In this document: positions 1 through 9,800 of the stretch, piece after piece
Numbering within the stretch: the first letter of the stretch is position 1
How the letters are laid out: each line of letters opens with the position of its first letter
Assembly (NCBI RefSeq): GCF_006159205.1
Contig: NZ_CP040812.1
Span: forward strand, 868,001-932,000
DNA from: Antarcticibacterium flavum
GTDB lineage: Bacteria; Bacteroidota; Bacteroidia; Flavobacteriales; Flavobacteriaceae
Direction: 5' to 3'
Length of the DNA stretch: 64,000 nucleotides
Position numbers and translations under genes: made by a program
Notes under the pieces: generated by a model
Told to the model about the DNA's origin: nothing
What the model saw: only the letters and a program-made list of their open reading frames with translations
The model's database searches: none

Positions 1-422
1 TGGGCAGCGTTAAGTTCATTCAGGATCTTACTTAACTGTTCCTGGAATTGCACCGGGCTAAGGTTGTCTCCCGCAGGTTCGATGTCAAGGACAATACTTT
101 CATTGGAAATATGAGCAATTACAAGGAAAGTTTGATCATTAAATGGCAGCTCCGGCATTAAGATCTTTTCTTCCTGCCCCGCATAAAGACGATCGAGTTC
201 ATTTGCAGGCAAAAGTATTGACAGGGGCTTCCCTAAAAGATCTCCGGTTTCAATACCAAGAATCCTTCCCGCATTTTTACTGCACTGGGTGATTTCCAAA
301 GTATCTTTATTACAAGCCAGGATAACTCCGTGGGCTTGTGCCTTTCCTATGATATGGATAGGCTCTTTATCACAATTGGTTAAGTTAACATTATCAGGAT
401 AAAATCCCGGGGTGGAACTCAT
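1..422 (-). CDS. Bacteriophytochrome photoreceptor, N-terminal PAS domain (partial)
   Basis: The first 140 codons of a gene that continues past the left edge. The ATG at 422 overlaps the stop of the upstream kinase gene (ATGA), so the two are translationally linked. Residues 17-32 read CDKEPIHIIGKAQAHG, which matches the conserved start of bacterial phytochromes (in the Deinococcus protein, C-E-R-E-P-I-H-I-P-G). Cys17 sits where bacterial phytochromes attach biliverdin. The rest, to about residue 130, fits the phytochrome PAS_2 domain. By family knowledge a GAF, a PHY and an output domain (often histidine kinase) should follow outside the window. Inference: a red/far-red light sensor co-expressed with the CheB/CheR-type kinase. 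The chromophore-binding GAF domain cannot be checked here. Confidence 0.85.
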   Translation of the reverse strand, partial: MSSTPGFYPDNVNLTNCDKEPIHIIGKAQAHGVILACNKDTLEITQCSKNAGRILGIETGDLLGKPLSILLPANELDRLYAGQEEKILMPELPFNDQTFLVIAHISNESIVLDIEPAGDNLSPVQFQEQLSKILNELNAA

Positions 423-2329
423 TCTTCTGTTTTAAGTTTGAAATAAAAGGTACTTCCTACACCGGGTTGCGAATCTACCCAAATACTTCCTTCATGGAGT
501 ATGACGATCTTTTCAGCATGCGCCAGTCCTACCCCTGTACCCTCATACTTATTTTTTGTACGGGCCCGGTTAAATATTGTGAAGATATTCTTTTGGTCTT
601 CTTCAGTAATACCTATTCCATTATCCATAATTGAGAAAACCCAATATTTATCTTCTGGGTACGCAGATATTCTTATCTCAGGGTCCCTTTCATCAGACTT
701 ATATTTTAATGCATTACTTATAAGGTTTTGGAACAGTAATCTTAGTTCTACCTCGTAAGCCATTATCTTGGGCAGGTTACCCACATGTATTTTGGCATTG
801 GTATCCTTTACCCTTTTCCCCAGGTCATATTTGACGACCTCTACCATCTCCTTTGTATTAACCAGGCTTCTTTCAGAATTTTGTCCAATTCTGGAATGGT
901 CCAGTAAAGCTTTGATCTGGTTTGAAAGCCTGTCTGAAGCCTTATCAATATATGTTATATACTCCCGTGCCTTTTCATCCAGCTTTTTACCGTAGATCTT
1001 CCCAAGGATATCACTACCAAACTTTATGGTTGAAAGAGGTTCCTGCAAGTCGTGAGAGCAAATGGAAACAAATTGTTCCAGGTCCTTATTAGCTCGTTCC
1101 AGGGCAACTTTCTTTTTCTTCAACCGTTCCTGTGCCTCCTTAAGTTCAGATATATCCACGCAGGTGTAGCGGTTATTTACAACCTGGTCCTCCTCATCCA
1201 GTTCCACAGTCGAGTTGAGGATAACCGGCACCTTTTTTCCGGTTTTTGTAAGCATTTCCTGCTCCACATTATTTAATTCCCCATTCTCAAGGAAGATCTT
1301 ATTAAGCCGAACTGCTTTTAACTGGGCTTCATCTTCATACAATTCAAAAATTGGTCTTCCTATAAGTTCATCCTTCGAAGAATATTCAAGCTTCTCTACA
1401 GCCTTTTCATTTACCTCTTTTATAATTGAAGTATTTGGATCTACCGTAAAATGCATTACGGGATCTTTTTCATAGAAGGTCTTGAACCTCTTTTCACTGG
1501 CTATAAGTTTTTCCTGTGCTTTATGCAGGGTTTCCACATCTACAAAAGTGATCACAATACCTTCGATATCCTGCTGGGAATTAATAAAAGGTGAAATTCG
1601 TTGCAGATAATGCCGGCCTTCTTTCGAGATAATATGCCTTTCCAGCTTTTTTCCTGTTTCTATGACTTTTTTACACCTGTCTACCAAACCTTTTCTTCCC
1701 CTGTTGGTTCCAAAGTTGGTTGTAAAATTGTCAATAGGCCTTCCAATATCTGAATTTATGAGGCTAAAATGCTTCTTAATTGCCGGTGTAAACTTCCTTA
1801 TCCTAAGGCTACTGTCAAGGAAGATGGTTCCAATATCAATACTTTCCAGCAGGTTATTCATATCTGCATTTAAGGCGGCAAGATCATCCATCTTCTGGAC
1901 ATTCTCTGCATTTACCGTATTGATCTCCTCGTTAACACTTTGTAGCTCCTCATTAGTGCTTTGCAGTTCTTCATTACTGGCCAGCAATTCTTCATTGGCT
2001 GCCTGCAACTCTTCATTACTGGTCTCAATTTCTTCCAGGGAGGTTTGTAACTCTTCCTTGGTTTTTTTCAATTCCTCCTCCAGTTCCTGTATGTAGATTT
2101 TTGTGCGGCTTGTTAAGGTAACTTTTTCAACCTCAACAGCATCCTGTATCTTTGGCTCCTTTTCAATAAAAGTGACTACAAAAGTGACTTCATTATCCAG
2201 GTTGTGCTGGCGAAATGGTTTTACCAGGATATCAAGACCTCTTTCTTCCCCGTTCATTTCAAAGACAGCGTCTTTATAAAATGACGGTTTATTATCCTTC
2301 TCGGCTGTTTTCACCACGGCTTGTATCAC
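419..2329 (-). CDS. PAS/histidine kinase half of a CheB-CheR-PAS-HK fusion (3' part after frameshift)
   Basis: A 636-residue frame. It opens with the end of a PAS-like segment, then a long heptad-type coiled coil (about residues 75-150, repeated NEELQ units). A PAS domain (about 155-265) and a PAS S-box (about 275-395) follow. The HisKA helix has the phospho-acceptor in SHDLQEP (about residue 430), and the HATPase_c domain has the N box (NLISNALKYK) and G boxes (DNGIGI, GTGVGLA). This is the normal C-terminal half of CheB/CheR fusion kinases. The apparent start at 2329 is an internal Val codon. One extra G in the G4 run at 2344-2347 joins it to the upstream frame. The product would be a cytoplasmic sensor kinase lacking membrane segments. 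The stop overlaps the start of the phytochrome gene. Confidence 0.88.
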   Translation of the reverse strand: MIQAVVKTAEKDNKPSFYKDAVFEMNGEERGLDILVKPFRQHNLDNEVTFVVTFIEKEPKIQDAVEVEKVTLTSRTKIYIQELEEELKKTKEELQTSLEEIETSNEELQAANEELLASNEELQSTNEELQSVNEEINTVNAENVQKMDDLAALNADMNNLLESIDIGTIFLDSSLRIRKFTPAIKKHFSLINSDIGRPIDNFTTNFGTNRGRKGLVDRCKKVIETGKKLERHIISKEGRHYLQRISPFINSQQDIEGIVITFVDVETLHKAQEKLIASEKRFKTFYEKDPVMHFTVDPNTSIIKEVNEKAVEKLEYSSKDELIGRPIFELYEDEAQLKAVRLNKIFLENGELNNVEQEMLTKTGKKVPVILNSTVELDEEDQVVNNRYTCVDISELKEAQERLKKKKVALERANKDLEQFVSICSHDLQEPLSTIKFGSDILGKIYGKKLDEKAREYITYIDKASDRLSNQIKALLDHSRIGQNSERSLVNTKEMVEVVKYDLGKRVKDTNAKIHVGNLPKIMAYEVELRLLFQNLISNALKYKSDERDPEIRISAYPEDKYWVFSIMDNGIGITEEDQKNIFTIFNRARTKNKYEGTGVGLAHAEKIVILHEGSIWVDSQPGVGSTFYFKLKTEE

Positions 2330-4068
2330 GTGCTTAATATCAACCCCAGCATATCAAGAAGGTTGGTTGAGAAACCATTTACGGGTAAACTCGCGTATTT
2401 CCTGAATTCTCCTACTGCCTGCAGGATATTATAATCTGAATCTATATAGATACTCGCTGCACCAAATTGCTCAAGAACGGTATCACTTAATTCTGAAATG
2501 AATTTTTGTTTTTTATTGACCTGTGGCGCCGGCAAATCCCTTCTTTTACGGGCCGGTACATTCTCAAGCAAACGGTTGGGAGAAGAGTGAAGAGTTTCTG
2601 TATTTAATCTTCTTCGGGGATTTACATTGCGATAGATCTTCCATTTCCTGCTTATGTCCTGGAAATATTCCCTGTGGGTTTGGACGCTTTCACTGGTCCC
2701 CAGTACCAGTACCCCATCTTCCTTAAGCCCATAATGCAATACATTCAAAGCTTTCTTTTGAATTGTTGGCTGGAAATAGATCAAAAGGTTACGACAAAAA
2801 ACCATATCCATATTACTAAAAGGAGGGTTCTTTATAATATTATGCTTAGAAAAGATCACCATTCTTCTAATCTTTTCCACTACCTGGTAGCCTTCCTGCT
2901 TGCTTATAAAGTATTTTTGTAACAGGTGTGGTGCAACATCTGCCACTATGCTTTCAGAATATACTCCCTGGCTGCCTATATCCAGGTGTTTTTGAGAAAT
3001 ATCTGTAGCAAAGATCTTTACTTCAATATGTTTTTCCTGTTTTTCAATTTCCTCATTAAGGAACATTGCAAGAGAATAAGCCTCTTCTCCCGTGCTGCAG
3101 CCAACGTCCCATATTTTCAGGACCTCTGTCTCATCTTTTTCTGTTACTAATTCCGGTATAACAGTATCCCTAAGGATTGTCCAAACTTCAGAGTCACGAA
3201 AGAATTTAGTTACCCCTATAAGGAATTCCCTGTAAAGTATATTAACTTCTTCCTCGTTGTCCTTAAGTGTATGGTAATATTCAGCCAGGGAATTGCATTT
3301 GCACACATTAACACGGCGTGCAACTCTTCTTGCAAGGGTAGAATGCTTATATTCCCTAAAATCAAGTCCTGTTTTTTCATTAATAAGGTGCAGGATCTTG
3401 GAGAGGGTATTTTCATCATATTCAATATTCCCTTCCTTAAAATGAAGAACAACGGGAGCACTTATGAAATTTATAAGCTCCTCGCCCATATCCTCAACAT
3501 CAAGAACATAATCCACCAGGCCGGTTTGGATGGCGCTTTTTGGCATTCCATCGAACTTTGCCTGGTCGGGATCCTGTACCATTACCATCCCGTCATTTTC
3601 CTTTATGGCCCGTATCCCACGAGTCCCATCACTCCCTGTGCCGCTAAGGATAACGGCAATAGCCTGTTCCTTTTTATATTCGGCCAGAGAGGTGAGAAAC
3701 ATGTCTATTGGTAAATTAAGCTTTTGGTCCTTGGGTTTATCCAGCAGGTGCAACATCCCATTCTGAATAACCAGGTTACTTACGGGAGGTATTAAATAAA
3801 TACGCCCGGGGAGTATTTCCATGTTATCCTTTATCTCTTCGATCTTGAGATTTGTAGATTTTGCCAGGAGCTCCCCCATCATACTCTTATAATCTGGAGA
3901 AAGATGCTGGATCACGACATAGGAATTATTGTCATCCTCTGCCAGGTTCCTGAAAAAGACCTTTAAAGCCTCAAGTCCTCCCGCGCTTGCCCCAACGGCA
4001 ATTAACCTGCTTGCAGCAATTTTATTTTCAGTATTTTCAGTAGTTATAGGAAAATGATTCTTTGTCAT
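2326..4068 (-). CDS. CheB methylesterase-CheR methyltransferase half of a CheB-CheR-PAS-HK fusion (5' part)
   Basis: 580 residues. Residues 20-200 form a CheB-type methylesterase with the catalytic triad visible: Ser28 (GASAGG), His55 (VIQHLSPD) and Asp147 (GTGSDGT). Residues about 215-480 form a CheR methyltransferase with the SAM-binding motif DVGCSTGEEAYS and the following ATDIS. The end is a PAS-like region that breaks off in LLDMLGLILST. In the shifted frame the text runs on as GVDIKHVIQAVVK, as in intact family members, so this and the next frame are one protein of about 1,220 residues. No chemoreceptor or CheA gene lies nearby. Such fusions are generally regarded as signalling proteins outside classical chemotaxis, so methylation of receptors should not be assumed. 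Confidence 0.9.
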   Translation of the reverse strand: MTKNHFPITTENTENKIAASRLIAVGASAGGLEALKVFFRNLAEDDNNSYVVIQHLSPDYKSMMGELLAKSTNLKIEEIKDNMEILPGRIYLIPPVSNLVIQNGMLHLLDKPKDQKLNLPIDMFLTSLAEYKKEQAIAVILSGTGSDGTRGIRAIKENDGMVMVQDPDQAKFDGMPKSAIQTGLVDYVLDVEDMGEELINFISAPVVLHFKEGNIEYDENTLSKILHLINEKTGLDFREYKHSTLARRVARRVNVCKCNSLAEYYHTLKDNEEEVNILYREFLIGVTKFFRDSEVWTILRDTVIPELVTEKDETEVLKIWDVGCSTGEEAYSLAMFLNEEIEKQEKHIEVKIFATDISQKHLDIGSQGVYSESIVADVAPHLLQKYFISKQEGYQVVEKIRRMVIFSKHNIIKNPPFSNMDMVFCRNLLIYFQPTIQKKALNVLHYGLKEDGVLVLGTSESVQTHREYFQDISRKWKIYRNVNPRRRLNTETLHSSPNRLLENVPARKRRDLPAPQVNKKQKFISELSDTVLEQFGAASIYIDSDYNILQAVGEFRKYASLPVNGFSTNLLDMLGLILST

Positions 4069-4288
4069 TATAAAAAAAGCGGTAAGAAGCTATAGAAGCC
4101 TTGATATATAAACTTTACTAAAATGTAAAAATAATAAATTTAGGCCAAGTTCCCGGATAGCCTTTAAGTGTAATTTAACAGATATGGCATTAGTTTTGCC
4201 ACGTTACCTGAATAAAAGTTATGAGGCAGTTGTTGTATCTTTAGGCCTTTCAGCAATGAAATATTAAAAAAGTATAAACATTAATTAT

Positions 4289-6490
4289 ATGAGAACCAAT
4301 TTGAAACTTATTAAAACCACATCGCTCGGTATCCTAACAGGGCTGGTGATATCCGCCTCCCCTTACCATGAACTCCGGGCCCAACAAACCCTGCAAACCA
4401 CCAAACAAATGAAAGACCAATCGCTGAATGATAATGTATTGTTACAGGAATATCAGGGACCATATGGCGGCGTTCCTGTTTTTGATGAAATGGATTTAAA
4501 AGATCTTAAGCCGGCCATGGAAAAAGGTATGGCTTTACATCTTGAGGAGATCGAGGCAATTGCAAATAATCCAGAACCTCCTACCTTCGAAAACACCATA
4601 GAAGCTTTGGAACGGGCAGGTAAACCACTTAATCGTGTTTTTACATATTATGGTATTTGGAGTAGTAATATTTCCTCGCCGGAGTTTCGGGAAATACAGG
4701 GAGAACTTGCCCCAAAGATCTCTGAATATTCCTCTAAGATCTCACAGAATACCAAGTTATTTGAGCGTATTAAAGCAGTGTACGATAAGTCACAAAAGGA
4801 ACCTTTTAGTGAAGATAAACAACGGGTCGTGCAGCTTACATATGAAAATTTTGCCCTTGATGGTGCCAATCTGGATGATAAAGCCAAAGAGCGGTATGCC
4901 GCCATCAATAAGGAACTCTCACAGCTATATACCAAATTTTCCAACAACGTCCTTGCAGATGAGGAGAACTATGTTGTTTATTTAACGAAAGACCAGCTGG
5001 GAGGCCTGCCTGAATCTTTTGTGAAGGCAAGTGCAAAAGCAGCTACAGATCGCGGCCAGGAGGGCAAATATGCAATTACCAATACCCGCTCATCTATGGA
5101 CCCGTTCCTTACATATTCAACCGAAAGGGATCTAAGAGAGAAGGTTTGGAATAATTATTATTCAAGAGGTGATAACCGTGACGAATTTGACAACAATGAG
5201 ATCATTAAGCAAATATTGAAATTAAGAGATGAACGTGTAGGCTTGATGGGCTATGATAATTATGCTGAATGGCGCCTGCAAAACAGGATGGCCAGGAATC
5301 CTGAAAATGCCATGGAATTAATGGAGGCCGTTTGGCCGGCAGCACTTGCACGGGTAGAGGAAGAAGTTGAAGATATGCAGGCCCTCGCCGATGCTGAAGG
5401 TGCAAACATTAAGATCAAGCCATGGGATTACCGCTTCTATGCTGAAAAAGTTAGAAAGGACAAATATGATCTCGATAGCGACGAGGTAAAACAATACCTG
5501 CAACTGGATAATTTAACTGAAGCTTTGTTCTTCACAGCCGGTGAGATCTTTAACTATGATTTTACCCCTGTGCCAGATGGAAGCGTACCTGTTTTTCATG
5601 AGGACGTAAAGGTATGGGAAGTTACAGACAGGTTGAATGGTGAACACGTTGGTCTTTGGTATCTTGACCCATATTCAAGGACTGGGAAACGTTCTGGTGC
5701 CTGGGCGACTACTTACAGAAGCCACACTACTTTTGACGGTAAAGAAACTGTACTGGCCTCAAACAACTCCAATTTTGTGAAACCGGCACCCGGAGAACCT
5801 GCTTTGATCTCCTGGGATGATGCCACTACCTTTTTCCATGAATTTGGACACGCCCTGCACTTCTTTGCTTCCAATGTAAAATATCCTACTTTGAATAGTG
5901 GAGTAAGGGACTATACTGAATTCCAGTCACAGCTGCTTGAAAGATGGTTGTCTACAGACAGAGTGATAAACAAATTCCTTCTTCACCATGAGACAGGGGA
6001 GCCAATTCCGGCCGATCTTGTTGCAAAGATCAAAAATGCATCCACATTTAACCAGGGCTTTGCCACCACCGAGTTTTTGGCATCTGCATTAATGGATATG
6101 AAATACCATACAACAGATCCTGAAAATATCGATCCGCGTACCTTTGAAAAGGAAACTTTAAAGGAATTGAATATGCCTGAGGAAATTGTGATGAGACATC
6201 GCTCACCTCACTTTGGCCATGTATTTTCGGGTGAAGGTTATGCTACCGGGTATTATGGATACCTGTGGGCAGATGTTCTCACCTCTGATGCTGCTGAAGC
6301 CTTTGCTGAATCTCCCGGAGGTTTTTACGATCAAAATGTTGCTGCAAAACTGGTGAAATATCTTTTTGCACCCCGTAATGCTATGGATCCCGCTGAAGCT
6401 TACCGGCAGTTTAGAGGCAGAGATGCAAAAATAGATGCCCTTATGCGCGACAGAGGATTCCCTGTACCACAGGATCAACCGCAACGATAA
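4289..6490 (+). CDS. dcp: M3 family zinc metallopeptidase, peptidyl-dipeptidase Dcp-like
   Basis: 733 residues with an N-terminal signal peptide (hydrophobic SLGILTGLVISASP, about residues 12-25), so probably periplasmic or exported. The zinc site HEFGH is at about residues 517-521 within FFHEFGHALHFF. The third-ligand region is YTEFQSQLLERW, about 25 residues on. Length and layout fit oligopeptidase A/Dcp, which removes dipeptides from peptide C-termini. The N-terminal coiled helical region (about 60-250) is also typical of M3. It is a single-gene unit with a strong terminator 21 bases after the stop. The best promoter candidate is TAGTTTTG at 4191-4198, about 90 bases upstream. The exact dipeptidase specificity is inferred from the family. 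Confidence 0.92.
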   Translation: MRTNLKLIKTTSLGILTGLVISASPYHELRAQQTLQTTKQMKDQSLNDNVLLQEYQGPYGGVPVFDEMDLKDLKPAMEKGMALHLEEIEAIANNPEPPTFENTIEALERAGKPLNRVFTYYGIWSSNISSPEFREIQGELAPKISEYSSKISQNTKLFERIKAVYDKSQKEPFSEDKQRVVQLTYENFALDGANLDDKAKERYAAINKELSQLYTKFSNNVLADEENYVVYLTKDQLGGLPESFVKASAKAATDRGQEGKYAITNTRSSMDPFLTYSTERDLREKVWNNYYSRGDNRDEFDNNEIIKQILKLRDERVGLMGYDNYAEWRLQNRMARNPENAMELMEAVWPAALARVEEEVEDMQALADAEGANIKIKPWDYRFYAEKVRKDKYDLDSDEVKQYLQLDNLTEALFFTAGEIFNYDFTPVPDGSVPVFHEDVKVWEVTDRLNGEHVGLWYLDPYSRTGKRSGAWATTYRSHTTFDGKETVLASNNSNFVKPAPGEPALISWDDATTFFHEFGHALHFFASNVKYPTLNSGVRDYTEFQSQLLERWLSTDRVINKFLLHHETGEPIPADLVAKIKNASTFNQGFATTEFLASALMDMKYHTTDPENIDPRTFEKETLKELNMPEEIVMRHRSPHFGHVFSGEGYATGYYGYLWADVLTSDAAEAFAESPGGFYDQNVAAKLVKYLFAPRNAMDPAEAYRQFRGRDAKIDALMRDRGFPVPQDQPQR

Positions 6491-6511
6491 AAAATAAAAT
6501 TAAACAACTAC

Positions 6512-6546
6512 AAAAAGGCTGTTAAAGAAATTTGGCAGCCTTTTTT
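6512..6546 (+). terminator. Rho-independent terminator after dcp
   Basis: AAAAAGGCTG at 6512-6521 pairs with CAGCCTTTTTT at 6536-6546 around a 14-base loop, ending in a T run. Confidence 0.85.
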
Positions 6547-6820
6547 CTATTTCCCCCATCAATAATTTTATATGATATATGAACTTAGTTTTTGCTCATC
6601 CAAAACCGCTGCTTCTACAAGTCTTTTTATTACCAAAGGAGCAGAATTTCAGTTATTTAATAAGTTAAGGAGTACCCCCGCCTACTATTCTAACAACCTA
6701 TCACATTCGCCCACAACATTCAATTTCTTTATTCCATTAAAGCCAGGATAATGAATTTAGAACAATTGTGGATAAAGCAGGTTTCGCTTTATTTTAACAC
6801 TGCAAACCCCTGTAAGTGGC
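6547..6820. other. Intergenic stretch before tamB, no gene seen
   Basis: No recognisable gene. A short open frame of about 60 codons starting near 6572 has no family features and no promoter or ribosome-binding site, so I do not call it. Confidence 0.5.
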
Positions 6821-6828
6821 TATATTTG
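6821..6828 (+). promoter_or_regulatory. Candidate Bacteroidota -7 promoter element for tamB
   Basis: TATATTTG matches the TAnnTTTG consensus exactly. Transcription would begin near 6835, leaving a very short leader before the TTG start at 6848. No clear -33 TTTG element is seen. Confidence 0.5.
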
Positions 6829-6847
6829 AGGATAAACACGGGGAACG

Positions 6848-9800
6848 TTGAAAAAATTTTTACGTAAATTTCTTAAAGTCTTATTATGGATCATAGGAAG
6901 CATTATTACAATAATTTTGCTTGTACTACTCCTTATTCAAATTCCTGCTGTCCAAAATTTCATTAAAGAAGAGGCCGTAACCTTCCTTGAGGAGAAAATC
7001 GAAACCCCAGTGCGCATAGACAGGCTGGAAATTGGTTTTCCTAAAAAGATCATCCTGGAGGGTTTCTATTTTGAGGACCAGGCCGGGGATACTCTTGCGG
7101 CAGGAGAACGTTTGGCGGTTAATATAAACTTCTATAAGCTTATAAGCAGCACGGTTGATATTGGCTCCATAGAGCTGGAAGGTGCAGTTGCCAATATTTC
7201 AAGAAATCGGGATTCTGTCTTTAATTTTGATTATATAGCCGAGGCTTTTGCTACAGACCAGCCGCAGGATACAACTGCGACAATGGATATCTCAATAGGC
7301 ACCATTGATCTCGACCGTATTCGCTTTACCTTTAATGATGCCATTTCAAAAAGTGAGATAGATGTAAATCTACATCACCTTGATACACGAATAGGGACTT
7401 TTGATCCTGACAATATGATCTATGAGATTCCCAGCATTAATGTAGATGGGCTTGTTTTGCGAATGGACCAGGGGGAAACAGATACTGCCCCCACGGCGGC
7501 AGGTATCGAGGAAACTACAAAAGAGTCCCCCCCTCTCCAACTGGGATTGGGTAGTATTTCCCTGGGAAATATAGATATCACTTTCAACAGTGAAGAAGCC
7601 AGGATCAATACCGCCTTTACCCTGCAGGAACTCCAGGCAGAAATTGAGGAATTACAAATGCAGGAAGAATTTGCCTCCCTTTCCAACCTTGAGGTCACAG
7701 GACTAAAAGGTAGCCTTCTTATGGCAGGTACTACAGAAGAATCTAGCGAAACCACAACTACACAAGATACTACCGCTACAGCTGCTTCAGGTGACTGGAA
7801 AGTAAAACTGGATAATATGCAGCTGCAGGAACTTGCATTTAAATTTAAGGATGAAAACGCCCCGGTGCAGGAGGAGGGAATAAATTTTATGGACCTCGAC
7901 CTAACGGGGGTTAATATGGATGCAGAGGATTTCTATTACCGCCAGGATTCAATTTCGGGAAGGATAAATTCCTTTCAGCTTCAGGATCATAGTGGTCTTT
8001 ATATCAAACAATTTGAAACAAATTTTGCCTATACGGGAACTTCAGCATATCTAAGGGATCTTTATCTCGAGACTCCTCACACGCTGCTCCGGGATAAAAT
8101 TGTTCTGGAATATCCCAGTCTTGAGAGCCTGGAAGAGGATCTTGGAAACGCGTTGGTAGATGCGCGGCTGGATAACAGCAGGATAGGCTTCCAGGATATT
8201 CTTCTTTTTGCGCCCGATCTTAAAGATACAAATCCCTTTCGCAGTAATCCTAACGCCATATTACGGTTGGATGGAGCGATTTCTGGCAGGGTTGGGGACC
8301 TTACTATAGATAATTTTGAAGCTTCAGGGATTGGCAATACACAAATAGCCATTACCGGCGACATCACCGGTTTACCAGATGCTGAAAATGCATCTTACAA
8401 CCTCAACATAAACACCTTCAGGACCACTGCGGCAGATATTAACCAATTTGTACCCCCGGGAACAATACCAGATAGTATTCAACTCCCCGAGACCTTCAGC
8501 ATTACCGGAAATTTTAGAGGTACTGCGCAAAATTTTAATACTAATCTTGATATTCAAAGCAGCTCCGGGAACGCCCAAATCGATGCAAACATAGACATGA
8601 GGCAGGAAAATGCTGAAAAATATGACGCAAATATTGCCTTAAATGAGTTTGATCTTGGCAGGCTTATAATGAATGATTCCATTGGGGAATTAACTTTGAA
8701 TATTCAGGCAGAAGGAACAGGTTTTGATCCTGCAACCGCCAGCGCAACTGCCTCTGGAAATATCGAAAGGGCAGAGTATAACAGTTACATCTACAGGGAC
8801 CTTAAGTTTGAAGGTTCGATGGCCAACGGTGATCTCAAGGCCGAGGCGCAAATGGAAGATCCAAATCTTGATTTTGGAATTGTGGCCAGCGGTAATTTCC
8901 AGGGAGAATATCCTTCCCTTCAGCTCGAGGGAAACATACACAATGTGGCCCTGGATTCACTAAACCTGTATGCCTATCCTTTAAGGTTTGAAGGTAATAT
9001 TGTTGCAGATCTTGAAACTGCAGATCCAGATCATCTTAATGGGGAAATATATTTAGCAGATCTTATCGTGGAAAATGGAAGCCAGCGGTTTCCACTGGAT
9101 ACCATCTCCTTAAGGTCTACCGCAAGCGCTACTATTGACAGCCTGGTACTTGAATCTCAATTTTTAAGGGCTAAAATGGAAGGAGATTATCAGCTCACAA
9201 AAATAGGCCCTGCAATCTCAAAGACCATTGCCTACTATTATGATCCAACTTATCCACCAGATACAACTGCTGCAGTTGCAGATACAGCACAGGCACAGCA
9301 ATTCTCTTTTAATTTAAGGGTGAATGATGATCCAATCCTTACCCAATTAATGCCCGACCTTGAACTCACCCAACCCTTAACCATTTCGGGTAGGTACAAC
9401 AGCACTGCCGACAGTCTCACTATTAATGGCGACATACCTCGAATGCGTTATATGGATTACAGGATCGTTAATGGAGATATCACTGTGGAAACCAGGGATA
9501 ATGCGCTGGCTTATGAAATTATCATAGATGATGTGGAAAGCCCGCAGTTACAGTTATTCCATACCGAGTTGAGCGGGGAAATACAGGATAATACCATCAC
9601 CTACACGCTGCGTATAGATGATTCAGCCGGGGACCCTCATTACAGGATAGCTGGAGACCTGGAGACCAGGGAAGGCAGCAGCCGGGTTTCCCTGGAAATT
9701 GAGGATTTACTGCTTAATTATGACAACTGGAAAATCCCGGAAGACAACAGCATTACCTTTGGTCCTAATGGAGTGATGGCCAATAATTTTGAGCTTAGTC

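Noticed and set aside
419..4068. Classical chemotaxis operon
   Set aside because: There is no CheA, CheW, CheY or receptor; the CheB and CheR domains lie in a kinase fusion.
6572..6760. Short open frame of about 60 codons upstream of tamB
   Set aside because: No ribosome-binding site, family resemblance or conserved features are visible.
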